Virus record (IMG/VR): IMGVR_UViG_3300043449_002510 | Span: 60,149 to 124,148 of that record | Direction: 5' to 3' (one strand) | Source of the DNA: a virus | DNA: 64,000 nt | Notes under the pieces: model-generated | What the model saw: the letters and a program-made list of their open reading frames with translations, nothing else | Told to the model about the DNA's origin: nothing | Databases searched by the model: none | Program-made: the position numbers and the translations under genes | In this document: in pieces, positions 55,472-62,986 of the stretch | Position numbering within the stretch: the first letter of the stretch is position 1 | Layout of the letters: the number at the start of each line of letters is the position of its first letter

Positions 55472-55648
55472 ATGGACAAAAAAGAAATAGCGTTAAATTT
55501 AATTGAAGATCTAATTGTTTTAGCTGATTTTGAAGACAAAGAAATTCTAAGATTAAAATATAAGCTTGGAGAAAAAACAAACGCAGAAGGTCAGAGTGCA
55601 TTAGTTTTTCATTTAAAAAGCTTAAGAGAATTAATAAAAACAATATGA
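55472..55648 (+). CDS. Very small protein (58 residues)
   Basis: A 58-residue helical protein (MDKKEIALNLIEDLIVLADF..., LVFHLKSLRELIKTI). Its stop overlaps the next ATG as ATGA, a typical translational coupling, so it is probably real. Function unknown. Confidence 0.55.
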   Translation: MDKKEIALNLIEDLIVLADFEDKEILRLKYKLGEKTNAEGQSALVFHLKSLRELIKTI

Positions 55649-55926
55649 TAACTGTTGGACTTGTTCAAGAGTTAGCTTTCGTATCTCATTTTTTAAAAAC
55701 TCCAGTATATTTAAAAATGGCAACAGAGAAAAACTCTGGTGTCTTAAATATTATTTTAAAAGATCAGTATTTAGAATTAGTCTATAAACAAAACAAAATT
55801 TGGAAAGAAAAAGTTCTTTCTCCAGAATCAATGTTTGGGATAGAGTCTTGCGAAACTATATTAAAAATAATTTCTTTGATTGACGCCGAAAATGAAAAAT
55901 GGAAAAATCTTTGTTTTTTTGAATAA
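55645..55926 (+). CDS. Small protein of unknown function (93 residues)
   Basis: A 93-residue protein (ITVGLVQELAFVSHFLKTPVYLKM, then two beta strands and a helix). It follows the 58-residue gene by ATGA overlap. No family was recognised; operon partner of the small genes after tmRNA. Confidence 0.6.
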   Translation: MITVGLVQELAFVSHFLKTPVYLKMATEKNSGVLNIILKDQYLELVYKQNKIWKEKVLSPESMFGIESCETILKIISLIDAENEKWKNLCFFE

Positions 55927-55965
55927 AAGATTGACTTTTAAAGGAAAATAAAAGAAAATCTTAAA

Positions 55966-56484
55966 ATGACCGAAAAAGATTTTGTATTAAAAATTCCAGA
56001 AACATTAAATAAAACGAAAAACTTTTTAGCTTTTAAATTTAAATTGCATATTCATGACATAAATGATATCCTCCAAAATGCATCACTAAAAGCCTACAAA
56101 AATCTCCCTTTTTTTAGGGAAAAATGCTCTTTTGACACTTGGTTTATTTCGATTGCAAAAAACGAAGCAAAAACTTTTTTACTAAAAAGAAGCAAAACAA
56201 AAACAGTAGATGATTCGGAAGAGTTTTTAAAAGATTATTCGTTTAAATGGATAGAGCCAGAGGTAAATTCCAAAGAAGAACATGAAGACGTTTCTTTATT
56301 ATTGAATGAAATAATTTCAGATTTAAGTTCAAAACATAGAGTTGTTATTGATTTATTTCTAAAAGACCACTCCTCAAAAGAAATCTCTTCAATATTAAAC
56401 ATACCGATAAATTCTGTTAGAACAAGAATTTTCTACGCAAGAAAAAAGCTTAAAAATTTAATATTAACACATGGAAAACAATAA
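55966..56484 (+). CDS. ECF-type sigma factor
   Basis: A 172-residue protein. HDINDILQNASLKAYKNLPFFREKCSFDTWFISIAKNEAKTFL is a region 2 signature of ECF sigma factors (D-x2-Q...F...S..tWl..Ia.N). Region 4 is SKHRVVIDLFLKDHSSKEISSILNIPINSVRTRIFYARKKL, a typical helix-turn-helix. It would redirect host RNA polymerase to phage promoters. A TTGACT lies 35 bases before the ATG but no matching -10 was seen. Confidence 0.88.
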   Translation: MTEKDFVLKIPETLNKTKNFLAFKFKLHIHDINDILQNASLKAYKNLPFFREKCSFDTWFISIAKNEAKTFLLKRSKTKTVDDSEEFLKDYSFKWIEPEVNSKEEHEDVSLLLNEIISDLSSKHRVVIDLFLKDHSSKEISSILNIPINSVRTRIFYARKKLKNLILTHGKQ

Positions 56485-57034
56485 TATAAATTATTTAATT
56501 ATAGAAAAAATAGATAAGCTTTCTTTTCCAAAAGAAATTGAATCTCTTGTTTCTAAGATAGACTGGAATGAGCAGCGATGGGTTTCTATCGGATTGCCAA
56601 GAAATAATTGTAAATATTGTATTTCAAATGATTTTTTATATTTTGAACAAGATGAACTCGGAGAAATAAACTTACAAAAAACAGAATTTACTGGTGAAGT
56701 GTTTTTTTGCACAACAATAATAAACCCAGAAAAAGGAGAAGATAATTACATTATTTCTTTTGAAGCCTTGTTTTTTAAAGGGATGCTTTCAGAGACTTCT
56801 TTAAAAGATTTTTCTGTTCAAACGTATGAAGAATACGAAAAGGGATTTGATGAATATTGCAAAACTGTTGACAAAAAAGAAAAAATAAAAAGATCTTTTT
56901 GGTATAAATTTATTTATATTCCTTATTACAACATTGTAAAACATGTTTTTTTGATTGTTTCTTGGTTATTAAATAAATTAATAAAAATTGTAATAAAAAC
57001 ATTTTATATTCTCACTCCTATAGACCCACTCTAA
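56471..57034 (+). CDS. Protein with C-terminal membrane segment next to the sigma factor
   Basis: A 187-residue protein overlapping the ECF sigma gene by 14 bases. The first 140 residues are soluble; residues about 150-178 (IVKHVFLIVSWLLNKLIKIVIKTFYIL) form a hydrophobic segment with Lys spacing. Genes in this position can encode anti-sigma factors, but no such motif is visible. Unknown function. Confidence 0.6.
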   Translation: MENNNINYLIIEKIDKLSFPKEIESLVSKIDWNEQRWVSIGLPRNNCKYCISNDFLYFEQDELGEINLQKTEFTGEVFFCTTIINPEKGEDNYIISFEALFFKGMLSETSLKDFSVQTYEEYEKGFDEYCKTVDKKEKIKRSFWYKFIYIPYYNIVKHVFLIVSWLLNKLIKIVIKTFYILTPIDPL

Positions 57035-57048
57035 GTGTAAGTATTTTT

Positions 57049-57312
57049 GTGCCATACACAAAGTATATAATTAGAAAACCTCGCGTTAAAGAGGTAGATT
57101 TGTCTAAAGAAAACGCCTTGGGGTTCGCTTATCAAGATGATTTTGAAATAGAAATAGAGCCAAATCAATCAAGCAAAGAATATTTAAATACATTAATTCA
57201 TGAAATGCTTCATTGTTTTTTTCCAGAATTAAAAGAAAATCAAATAACAAAACTGGCCGATATAATGGCGGACAACGTTTGGAAGAAAAATTATAGAAGG
57301 ATTAAAAAATAA
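57049..57312 (+). CDS. Small HExxH metallopeptidase-like protein
   Basis: An 87-residue protein from a GTG start. LIHEMLHCFFPEL contains HExxH, and the small size suggests a minimal zincin or SprT-like fragment. The rest is helical (ITKLADIMADNVWKK). A GTGTAA element lies 8 bases before the start. It could be a toxin-like or regulatory protease; the active form is not proved. Confidence 0.6.
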   Translation: MPYTKYIIRKPRVKEVDLSKENALGFAYQDDFEIEIEPNQSSKEYLNTLIHEMLHCFFPELKENQITKLADIMADNVWKKNYRRIKK

Positions 57313-57363
57313 AAAATATCTATTTCTTTGTACGTTTCTATAATATAGGTAGGAGACAAAAAC

Positions 57364-58293
57364 ATGAAATGGATTCAAAAACTTACTTGTATTTTTTTAC
57401 TTTTAGCTTTATTAACTTCAACAGCATATTCTAAATCTGAATATTTTTATTACCAAACCCAAAAAATTGACAATGGGTTTAGTCTTTTAGGATTTAGTGT
57501 TAGACCTTCTTTCAACAGTATTTCTTTTTTATTTTCTGGCGTTGATTTACCCGATGGTTTTACAGTTTATAAGCCAATAAGAGATCAAAACGACAACTTT
57601 AACTGGGCTGTATATACATACGATTTACTTCTCGGTGGTTGGACAATAAACCCAAATGACACAAATGCCGTAGTTAATCATGGAGAAAGTATATTTATAT
57701 ATAATCCAAGCAATTCTTTTGATTTGGTTGTAGTTGGGCACATTGTCCCATTCTCAACCTCTTCTTTAAAAAGCGGATTTAATTTAATTTCAAGTAGAAG
57801 CTTGAAAGTTGGAGGAGTATCAACGGTCCACGGTTTAAGCCCAAATAATGGAGACATAATCTATAAGTTTATAAATGGAAACTGGAATGTATACACTTTT
57901 GAAGATGGACCAGAGCCTTCTTGGCAGCCAAGCGAGCCTTCAATTTCTCCAAACGAAGGATTCTATTATCAAACAACCACGCCATTTAATTGGAATCAGT
58001 TTGATTATGCCCCAAATGCTTACAACACAACAACAAATAGAAATCTTTACGCTTTTTTTTATCGAGATTTATCTATTCCTAGCGCTCAAAATCAAATATG
58101 GTTTGGGGGCACTCTGAAAGCAAATATAGAAGGCACAATCAATTTTGCAGCTTCATCTGCAATAACAAATACAGATTGGTTTAGTGTTGCAACCTACGGC
58201 CCAGCAGTTCAACCAATAGATATGGACTTTACAGCTGTATGGCCAATTTATTTTAATAATAAGAATGGATATCTTAGAATATCCACTTATTAG
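57364..58293 (+). CDS. Secreted host-like protein of Verrucomicrobiota type
   Basis: A 309-residue protein with a signal peptide (MKWIQKLTCIFLLLALLTSTAYS). It has two similar repeats with G-F-L, DG--VYK, W--YTY-LL-GGW and a P-E-F-Y unit, each followed by a GF-LI-S-like strand, a design I recall from secreted Verrucomicrobiota proteins. It has no known enzyme motif. It is preceded by the clear ribosome site AGGAG and followed by a strong terminator, so it is a one-gene unit typical of a phage-carried moron. Confidence 0.75.
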   Translation: MKWIQKLTCIFLLLALLTSTAYSKSEYFYYQTQKIDNGFSLLGFSVRPSFNSISFLFSGVDLPDGFTVYKPIRDQNDNFNWAVYTYDLLLGGWTINPNDTNAVVNHGESIFIYNPSNSFDLVVVGHIVPFSTSSLKSGFNLISSRSLKVGGVSTVHGLSPNNGDIIYKFINGNWNVYTFEDGPEPSWQPSEPSISPNEGFYYQTTTPFNWNQFDYAPNAYNTTTNRNLYAFFYRDLSIPSAQNQIWFGGTLKANIEGTINFAASSAITNTDWFSVATYGPAVQPIDMDFTAVWPIYFNNKNGYLRISTY

Positions 58294-58309
58294 TTAGCGG
58301 CAAAAACAA

Positions 58310-58345
58310 CCCCCTTTCGCCTTATAGAACGAAGGGGGGATTTTT
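58310..58345 (+). terminator. Rho-independent terminator
   Basis: Stem CCCCCTTTCG (58310-58319) with CGAAGGGGGG (58330-58339), loop of 10 bases, then TTTTT at 58341-58345. It ends the secreted-protein transcript. Confidence 0.85.
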
Positions 58346-58427
58346 AATAAACTAGTAAAACAGGCTTAAAAAATAAAGTATATTTTTGTGTATTTAAGAT
58401 TAAGCAGTTTTAAAAATAAAAAACATT

Positions 58428-58640
58428 ATGCCATTACCAAAACCAAATAAAAAAGAAAAGGAACAAGAGTTTGTTTCTCGCTGTATGGAATCAGAAACCA
58501 TGAACAAAGAATTTCCAGACCAAAAACAAAGAGTAGCAGTTTGTTATTCACAATATAGAAAAAGAAAAGACACTGCAAAGGGTGGCGAAGAACCCAAGTG
58601 GGAAGATTGCGAAGGAGACAATACAATCACTTTACTTTAA
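58428..58640 (+). CDS. Small conserved phage protein (70 residues)
   Basis: A 70-residue protein. [20 protein letters not shown] and [21 protein letters not shown] form a pattern I recognise from many phage genomes, although its function is not settled. It starts 35 bases after a GTGTAT element and ends 2 bases before the pilin gene. Confidence 0.75.
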   Translation: MPLPKPNKKEKEQEFVSRCMESETMNKEFPDQKQRVAVCYSQYRKRKDTAKGGEEPKWEDCEGDNTITLL

Positions 58641-58642
58641 AG

Positions 58643-59329
58643 ATGTCAAAAAAGAATAAAGCATTCACATTAATAGAATTGTTGGTTGTTATAGCGATTA
58701 TAGCTATTTTAGCTGGGATGCTTTTACCAGCATTAAGTAAAGCAAAAGAAGCGGGTAAAAAAACTTATTGTTTAAACAACCTCAAACAATTAAGTTTGTC
58801 TGTAACAATGTATGCAGATGAACACGAATCCAAATATCCACCAAGAGGCGCTCCGGGCTCAAATTTAAACTTGTTGAGTAACACATGGCCAGCTACGCTC
58901 GGACCCTTTTACGAAAATAATAAAATACTTCTTTGTCCAAGTGATGTAACCGCCCCCTCAAACAATGGAAATAATAGCAATATCAGAAATTTAGAGGCTC
59001 CAAGAAGTTATATATTTAATGGGTTTAATGATTATTTCAAAGGAACTCCAGCTTTAGGCCAATCAATGCTTGAGACGGCAGTTCTTGAAACCAGTGATAC
59101 AATTTTATTTGGAGAAAAAGAGTCAGACTCTGGACATTGGTGGATGGATTGGTGGTTCGGAGATGATTACAAAGAATTAGATTTGAAAAGGCATAGTTTT
59201 GGGTCTAATTATGCTTTTGCGGATGGAAGCGCGAGATACGTCTCTTTTGGTAAAACATTTGCACCAATAAACATGTGGTTTGTTGATCCGATATACAGGA
59301 GTCAAGGAGAAAATCCAATTTTTCAATAA
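58643..59329 (+). CDS. Pseudopilin-like protein with H-x9-DG motif
   Basis: A 228-residue protein from the ATG at 58643. [26 protein letters not shown] is a type IV prepilin/pseudopilin leader, with the usual cleavage Gly replaced by Ala (A-F-T-L-I-E). It continues with the [15 protein letters not shown] pattern of DUF1559-type proteins and ends with H-x9-DG ([18 protein letters not shown]), typical of Verrucomicrobiota, Planctomycetota and Lentisphaerota. It probably needs a host prepilin peptidase. In a phage it is likely a moron of host origin, for example to alter pili. Confidence 0.88.
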   Translation: MSKKNKAFTLIELLVVIAIIAILAGMLLPALSKAKEAGKKTYCLNNLKQLSLSVTMYADEHESKYPPRGAPGSNLNLLSNTWPATLGPFYENNKILLCPSDVTAPSNNGNNSNIRNLEAPRSYIFNGFNDYFKGTPALGQSMLETAVLETSDTILFGEKESDSGHWWMDWWFGDDYKELDLKRHSFGSNYAFADGSARYVSFGKTFAPINMWFVDPIYRSQGENPIFQ

Positions 59330-59335
59330 ATTTAC

Positions 59336-59364
59336 TTGACTAAAATATAAGATTTTATTATCAT
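59336..59364 (+). promoter_or_regulatory. Sigma-70-like promoter, leaderless arrangement
   Basis: TTGACT, 17 bases, TATCAT; the -10 ends 7 bases before the ATG at 59372. It is the + strand counterpart of the early-gene promoters at 11083 and 28560. Confidence 0.65.
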
Positions 59365-59371
59365 AAACAAT

Positions 59372-59608
59372 ATGGAAAACATTGATCAACAACAATCATT
59401 GCAACAACAACAACAAATCCAAAAAATAATCAATGAATCACCAAGAAAGAAATGTTCTTGTGGTTCCGAGCATTTTGATACAGCTACTGTTCAAGTAGAG
59501 GTATCTTCTCTTCTTTCTGGCACCGGAAAGAATGAAATTCTGCTCGTTGGAGTTCTTGTTTGTCGCAAGTGCGGAGCAGAGGTTCAAAAGCCTTTGATTA
59601 CTGCTTAA
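59372..59608 (+). CDS. Small zinc-ribbon protein
   Basis: A 78-residue protein. The Gln-rich N-terminus (QQQSLQQQQQIQ) is followed by a ribbon with CSCG and CRKCG, the two halves of a four-Cys zinc site. It probably binds nucleic acid or protein. It is transcribed alone between its promoter and a bidirectional terminator. Confidence 0.7.
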   Translation: MENIDQQQSLQQQQQIQKIINESPRKKCSCGSEHFDTATVQVEVSSLLSGTGKNEILLVGVLVCRKCGAEVQKPLITA

Positions 59609-59615
59609 AATAAAA

Positions 59616-59647
59616 AACCCGCTAGTTTTCGCTAGCGGGTTATTTTT
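59616..59647. terminator. Bidirectional terminator
   Basis: Stem AACCCGCTAG (59616-59625) with CTAGCGGGTT (59632-59641), 6-base loop, flanked by A-run on one side and T-run on the other. It separates two convergent genes. Confidence 0.9.
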
Positions 59648-60421
59648 TTATACCTTGTCTTCGGTTTCTTTTTTTCGTTCGGGATTGGCAGGAGAATCAT
59701 AAGGATATTCCTGTCCTTTGTTGACCACTATTTCATCATCATAAGTAGGGTCAACATTTCTGAGTTCTGGCATTGCTTTTAATATTTCTTCTTCAGAATA
59801 GAAGGTGAAGCCATCCCAATCTTCATTAGGGTCAATCAACACTGGTTTTTCGTAATAATAATCAGAAAGTTGATTTAAACTATGAGTAGCTTCTTCTTCG
59901 CTAGCCATTGCTTCGGGAGAAGATTTTTTAGTTTCAAAAAAATGATAAACTTGCTCAATATTTGTTTTTGCCTCTGCTATATGATCGGCAGCCCAATCGT
60001 GACCATCAGAAATAATAGCGTCAACTGATTTTTCGTTCATAGCTAATAAATCATCAACAGCACTTTTAATTGTTTTTAAATTAGCAAAGAACATGTAGTT
60101 TTGGGTTTCTTCGCTTGAACGGCTGGTTAACTTGCTAACTGGCTTTGCGCTCCACATTTTGCAGCTCCAATAACGAGCTTTCCACTTTGGACCAGGATTA
60201 TCGCATCCATGTCTGGCACGAAAATTTTTTCTGCGCTCTGGGTCATCGCGTTTTATTTCCATGTTGGGGTCGCCAAAAGTTACTTTAACAACATTTCCTT
60301 TGTCATTTTTGACATAAACAGCGAATTTTTTAGGTCCACCCGGTGTCCTAAACGGTTTATTTAATGTTTTTTTCTCTTTTGTAGCTGCAATAGCGTTAGA
60401 GATATCAACTTCGTGTTTCAT
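59648..60421 (-). CDS. Protein with DUF5872-like N-terminal domain
   Basis: A 257-residue protein. KPFRTPGGPKKFAVYVK followed by RDDPERRKNFRARHGC and KARYWSCKMW is a conserved stretch that I associate with DUF5872 and phage capsid-assembly proteins; the exact name is from memory. The C-terminal half is acidic and helical. It could be a scaffold or core protein. Shares an operon with the gene at 60426. Confidence 0.65.
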   Translation of the reverse strand: MKHEVDISNAIAATKEKKTLNKPFRTPGGPKKFAVYVKNDKGNVVKVTFGDPNMEIKRDDPERRKNFRARHGCDNPGPKWKARYWSCKMWSAKPVSKLTSRSSEETQNYMFFANLKTIKSAVDDLLAMNEKSVDAIISDGHDWAADHIAEAKTNIEQVYHFFETKKSSPEAMASEEEATHSLNQLSDYYYEKPVLIDPNEDWDGFTFYSEEEILKAMPELRNVDPTYDDEIVVNKGQEYPYDSPANPERKKETEDKV

Positions 60422-60425
60422 ATTA

Positions 60426-61073
60426 TTATTTATTTTTTAAAGCTTTTTCAATTAACTCCCCAACATTTATTGAAGCAAAGTTAACCTCTTGTTTATTACA
60501 CTGATTTTCTATTTCCAAGCCATTCGGTAATAAATTATTTACTTCTGAACTGCTTGAAAGCTGGGTTTGTGGAGGAGTATAATCGTCTTTATAGTCTTGG
60601 GTTTGTTTGGGAAGATAATGGTCTCCTATCCATTGTGCGGTATTTGTTTTAACGTCAAGCATTAAAACGCCCTTTTTATTAAGATCCATTTTACTAGTTG
60701 GCTCTTGAGAGGCTGATTCTGGATTTGTGTTACCAAAAGGCATTGGATAAACAACATCAAAAGCCTGTGGTGGGGTAGGCTTCATTTCGTCTTTTTTGGC
60801 AAAATCTTCCACTCTGTGATATTGTTGATCAAAAAGCTGAACTAATGCCCCGCTTTGAGTATGTTCTGGAAGAACATCTTTAGAGAGTTGAATTTGTGCG
60901 TCATGAAACTCTTTAACTTCTGCACCTTTGTCTCTTTCTTTAAGGACAAAACTTCCTGAATTGGCAGATTCTGCAACTTCTTTGAATTGCTCGTTTTTTT
61001 CTTTTTCTTCCCAGTATTTTTTTCTCCAGTTATCATAAGATGGATCTTCGAAAAGTTTGACTTCAATAGCCAT
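60426..61073 (-). CDS. Protein of unknown function (215 residues)
   Basis: A 215-residue, charged protein with a helical N-terminus (YDNWRKKYWEEKEKNEQF) and a flexible, Gln-rich C-terminal half. No family was recognised. It is first in a two-gene minus operon with the DUF5872-like gene, preceded by GTGTAA 11 bases before its ATG. A virion or scaffold-related role is possible by context. Confidence 0.6.
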   Translation of the reverse strand: MAIEVKLFEDPSYDNWRKKYWEEKEKNEQFKEVAESANSGSFVLKERDKGAEVKEFHDAQIQLSKDVLPEHTQSGALVQLFDQQYHRVEDFAKKDEMKPTPPQAFDVVYPMPFGNTNPESASQEPTSKMDLNKKGVLMLDVKTNTAQWIGDHYLPKQTQDYKDDYTPPQTQLSSSSEVNNLLPNGLEIENQCNKQEVNFASINVGELIEKALKNK

Positions 61074-61131
61074 ATAAATTATATTACACGAAATTTATAA
61101 AAACAAACAATAAATAGGTGTAAGTGGGGTT
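61074..61131. promoter_or_regulatory. Divergent intergenic region
   Basis: 58 bases. On - it has GTGTAA (61084-61089) 11 bases before the ATG at 61073; on + it has GTGTAA (61118-61123) 8 bases before the ATG at 61132. The two copies face outwards, suggesting a shared divergent control region. Confidence 0.4.
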
Positions 61132-61344
61132 ATGGAAGACAACACTGAAATAATAAAAAAAAGCTCTGAGAACGTAGATTCAAAGATAGCAAACGTAAGT
61201 TTAAGGGGTTGGATTTCTGTAATAGTCATTCTAACAGTATGTTTGATGTCTGGACTACAAATAGAAGTAAAAGAACCACTTTATACTTTGGCTGGCTTAA
61301 TTGTTGGATTTTATTTTGGATCTAATAATAAGAAAAATCAATAA
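61132..61344 (+). CDS. Small membrane protein, holin candidate
   Basis: A 70-residue protein with two membrane segments (about residues 24-40 and 50-64) joined by a short loop, and a Lys/Asn-rich C-terminus. Size and layout fit a class II holin. It is directly upstream of a cysteine-type hydrolase, which supports a lysis role, but proof is lacking. Confidence 0.55.
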   Translation: MEDNTEIIKKSSENVDSKIANVSLRGWISVIVILTVCLMSGLQIEVKEPLYTLAGLIVGFYFGSNNKKNQ

Positions 61345-61352
61345 AATAAATT

Positions 61353-61784
61353 ATGAAAATAGTTTTTAATTATTCTGGAGGCTTTTATGCTTATCTAATA
61401 CGTTTTTTCACTAAAGGCCTTTATACCCATTGTGGAATAGTGATAGGAGATGATTTATATCAAGCTCAAATATTTAAAGGGGTATACAAAAAACAATGGC
61501 ATCCAGAAACTTGGGATGTTGTTTACATTGACGTTTCAGATAAAAAAACCGAAAAAGTAAAAAAATTTCTTGAAGGAGAGTTGCAAAGCGGATATGATTG
61601 GTTAGGAGTTTTACATTTTGTTTTTAAATGGTTAAAGCCTAGTAGAAAAAGATGGTTTTGCTCGGAATTGTGCGCCAAAGCATTAGTAGAAGCTGGCATT
61701 TTAAATAAAAAAGAAAAATTAATATATTTTTCTCCTGAAAGTCTTTTTAGGAGAATAAGCAACAAATACTATAATAAGATATGA
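61353..61784 (+). CDS. Permuted NlpC/P60 (YiiX-like) cysteine hydrolase
   Basis: A 143-residue protein. The order is His first, Cys later, as in the permuted papain fold of YiiX-like enzymes: YTHCGIVIGDDLYQA with His26, and WFCSELCAKALVEAG with Cys103. It could cleave peptide or amide bonds in the cell wall and act as endolysin with the holin candidate upstream; it has no signal peptide. It overlaps the next gene by 4 bases. Confidence 0.72.
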   Translation: MKIVFNYSGGFYAYLIRFFTKGLYTHCGIVIGDDLYQAQIFKGVYKKQWHPETWDVVYIDVSDKKTEKVKKFLEGELQSGYDWLGVLHFVFKWLKPSRKRWFCSELCAKALVEAGILNKKEKLIYFSPESLFRRISNKYYNKI

Positions 61785-62386
61785 AAAACATTATTACAAC
61801 ATTAGGAATTGCTATTTGTCTGGTGGCAAATTCTGCTTTCGCTCAGACGCCTCCTCCTCTTCCAACTGTTTCAAGCACTGCGCCTGTTACTGATACAAAA
61901 GGAATTATTGAGGCAGTAAAAGATTCTGGTCTTTTAAATGCAACAAATTGGGCCTTTGTTCCTTATGCAACTTACGCTCCAAATACCAAGAAGGGTGATC
62001 TTTGGGGTGCTGGCGCATTGGTTGCTTATAATATTAATCCATATGTAGGTGCTGGATTTGGCGTTGATTATCTTGGAAGATTCAGTTTGCTTTCTGCAAA
62101 TGTATCTTTTAAGTATGCTATGCCATTTGGCAAGTATATTTCAAGCAGTCATCCTGTAATCAAGGACATAGAGCTTGTACCCTTTGCTCTTGCTGGAATT
62201 GGCAGACCAATGGGTGGAACTGACGAAGGAGTTGCAACTCTTCAAGACGTTGGAGCATTTTTTGAAGTTGGCAAATTCGCTGACGGAAAGTTCGCTGTTG
62301 GCGGATGCTGGGGCCAATGGCAAAATGCTGGTGATTATTCTGGAACCAGATATCACTTTTTCTTAGGATGGTCTAAGAATTTTTAA
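61781..62386 (+). CDS. Exported beta-barrel-like outer membrane protein
   Basis: A 201-residue protein with a signal peptide (KNIITTLGIAICLVANSAFAQ) and an outer-membrane-type barrel pattern of alternating Gly/aromatic strands, ending FFLGWSKNF with terminal Phe as in BAM substrates. It is preceded by the hydrolase gene by 4-base overlap and followed by a terminator. GC is a little higher than neighbours. It may change the host surface, for example to block other phages. Confidence 0.7.
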   Translation: MKNIITTLGIAICLVANSAFAQTPPPLPTVSSTAPVTDTKGIIEAVKDSGLLNATNWAFVPYATYAPNTKKGDLWGAGALVAYNINPYVGAGFGVDYLGRFSLLSANVSFKYAMPFGKYISSSHPVIKDIELVPFALAGIGRPMGGTDEGVATLQDVGAFFEVGKFADGKFAVGGCWGQWQNAGDYSGTRYHFFLGWSKNF

Positions 62387-62398
62387 ATTAAAAAAAAT

Positions 62399-62431
62399 CA
62401 AAGCGCCAGCTTAACAAGTTGGCGCTTTTTT
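62399..62431 (+). terminator. Rho-independent terminator
   Basis: Stem AAGCGCCAGCTT with AAGTTGGCGCTT (one G-T pair), 3-base loop, then a run of T (to 62431). It ends the 61132-62386 transcript. Confidence 0.88.
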
Positions 62432-62436
62432 AGTTT

Positions 62437-62619
62437 ATGGGAATCTTATCTATAATTTCAACTATTTTTAAATTTTTATTAAATTTCTTTTTAAATAAAA
62501 ACACAAAAGAAATGAAAGATCAGAAAATTAAACAACAAACTCAAGACAAAAAAGACGAAATAAATAAAGCCATAGAAGATAGAGATATAGATAAAATAAG
62601 GAGAGAAATAAGTGACTAA
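62437..62619 (+). CDS. Small membrane-anchored coiled-coil protein, possible inner spanin
   Basis: A 60-residue protein with an N-terminal membrane segment (ILSIISTIFKFLLNFFL) followed by a charged helix (KEMKDQKIKQQTQDKKDEINKAIED). This is the layout of an Rz-type inner spanin, but it is short. It overlaps the lipoprotein gene by 8 bases, like Rz/Rz1 pairs. Confidence 0.5.
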   Translation: MGILSIISTIFKFLLNFFLNKNTKEMKDQKIKQQTQDKKDEINKAIEDRDIDKIRREISD

Positions 62620-62953
62620 ATTTATCCCTATATTATTTTTAACACTTATTGTTAGTTGTTGCACAATGATTCCTCCTCCGATTGAATCGGACGGTCCCTC
62701 CTTTGATAATGGAGAAAGAAATAGCGGTCTTATTTGTTGGGTAACCAATAATTCAATTCCTTATGGACTCATTACGACAAATGCTAGAAATAGATATAAT
62801 TACTTAATTGAAAATTACGGCAAAAGACTATCTCCACCCATAACAAAAGATTTTGGAATAATTAATGTCCAAACAAATTATTTAATTTCCCTACAAGGAC
62901 TGTCCTATTTTGGGACAATGAACAATTGGAGAAAAAATGAATCACTGAAATAA
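62612..62953 (+). CDS. Small lipoprotein, possible outer spanin or exclusion protein
   Basis: A 113-residue protein from a GTG start. FIPILFLTLIVSCC is a lipoprotein signal peptide with lipobox (V-S-C), followed by a Pro-rich stretch (PPPIES). It overlaps the small membrane protein, suggesting a spanin pair; alternatively it may be a phage superinfection-exclusion lipoprotein. Neither is proved. Confidence 0.55.
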   Translation: MTKFIPILFLTLIVSCCTMIPPPIESDGPSFDNGERNSGLICWVTNNSIPYGLITTNARNRYNYLIENYGKRLSPPITKDFGIINVQTNYLISLQGLSYFGTMNNWRKNESLK

Positions 62954-62986
62954 TAAGCTATATATTTCTGTGTAAATATTATTTGC

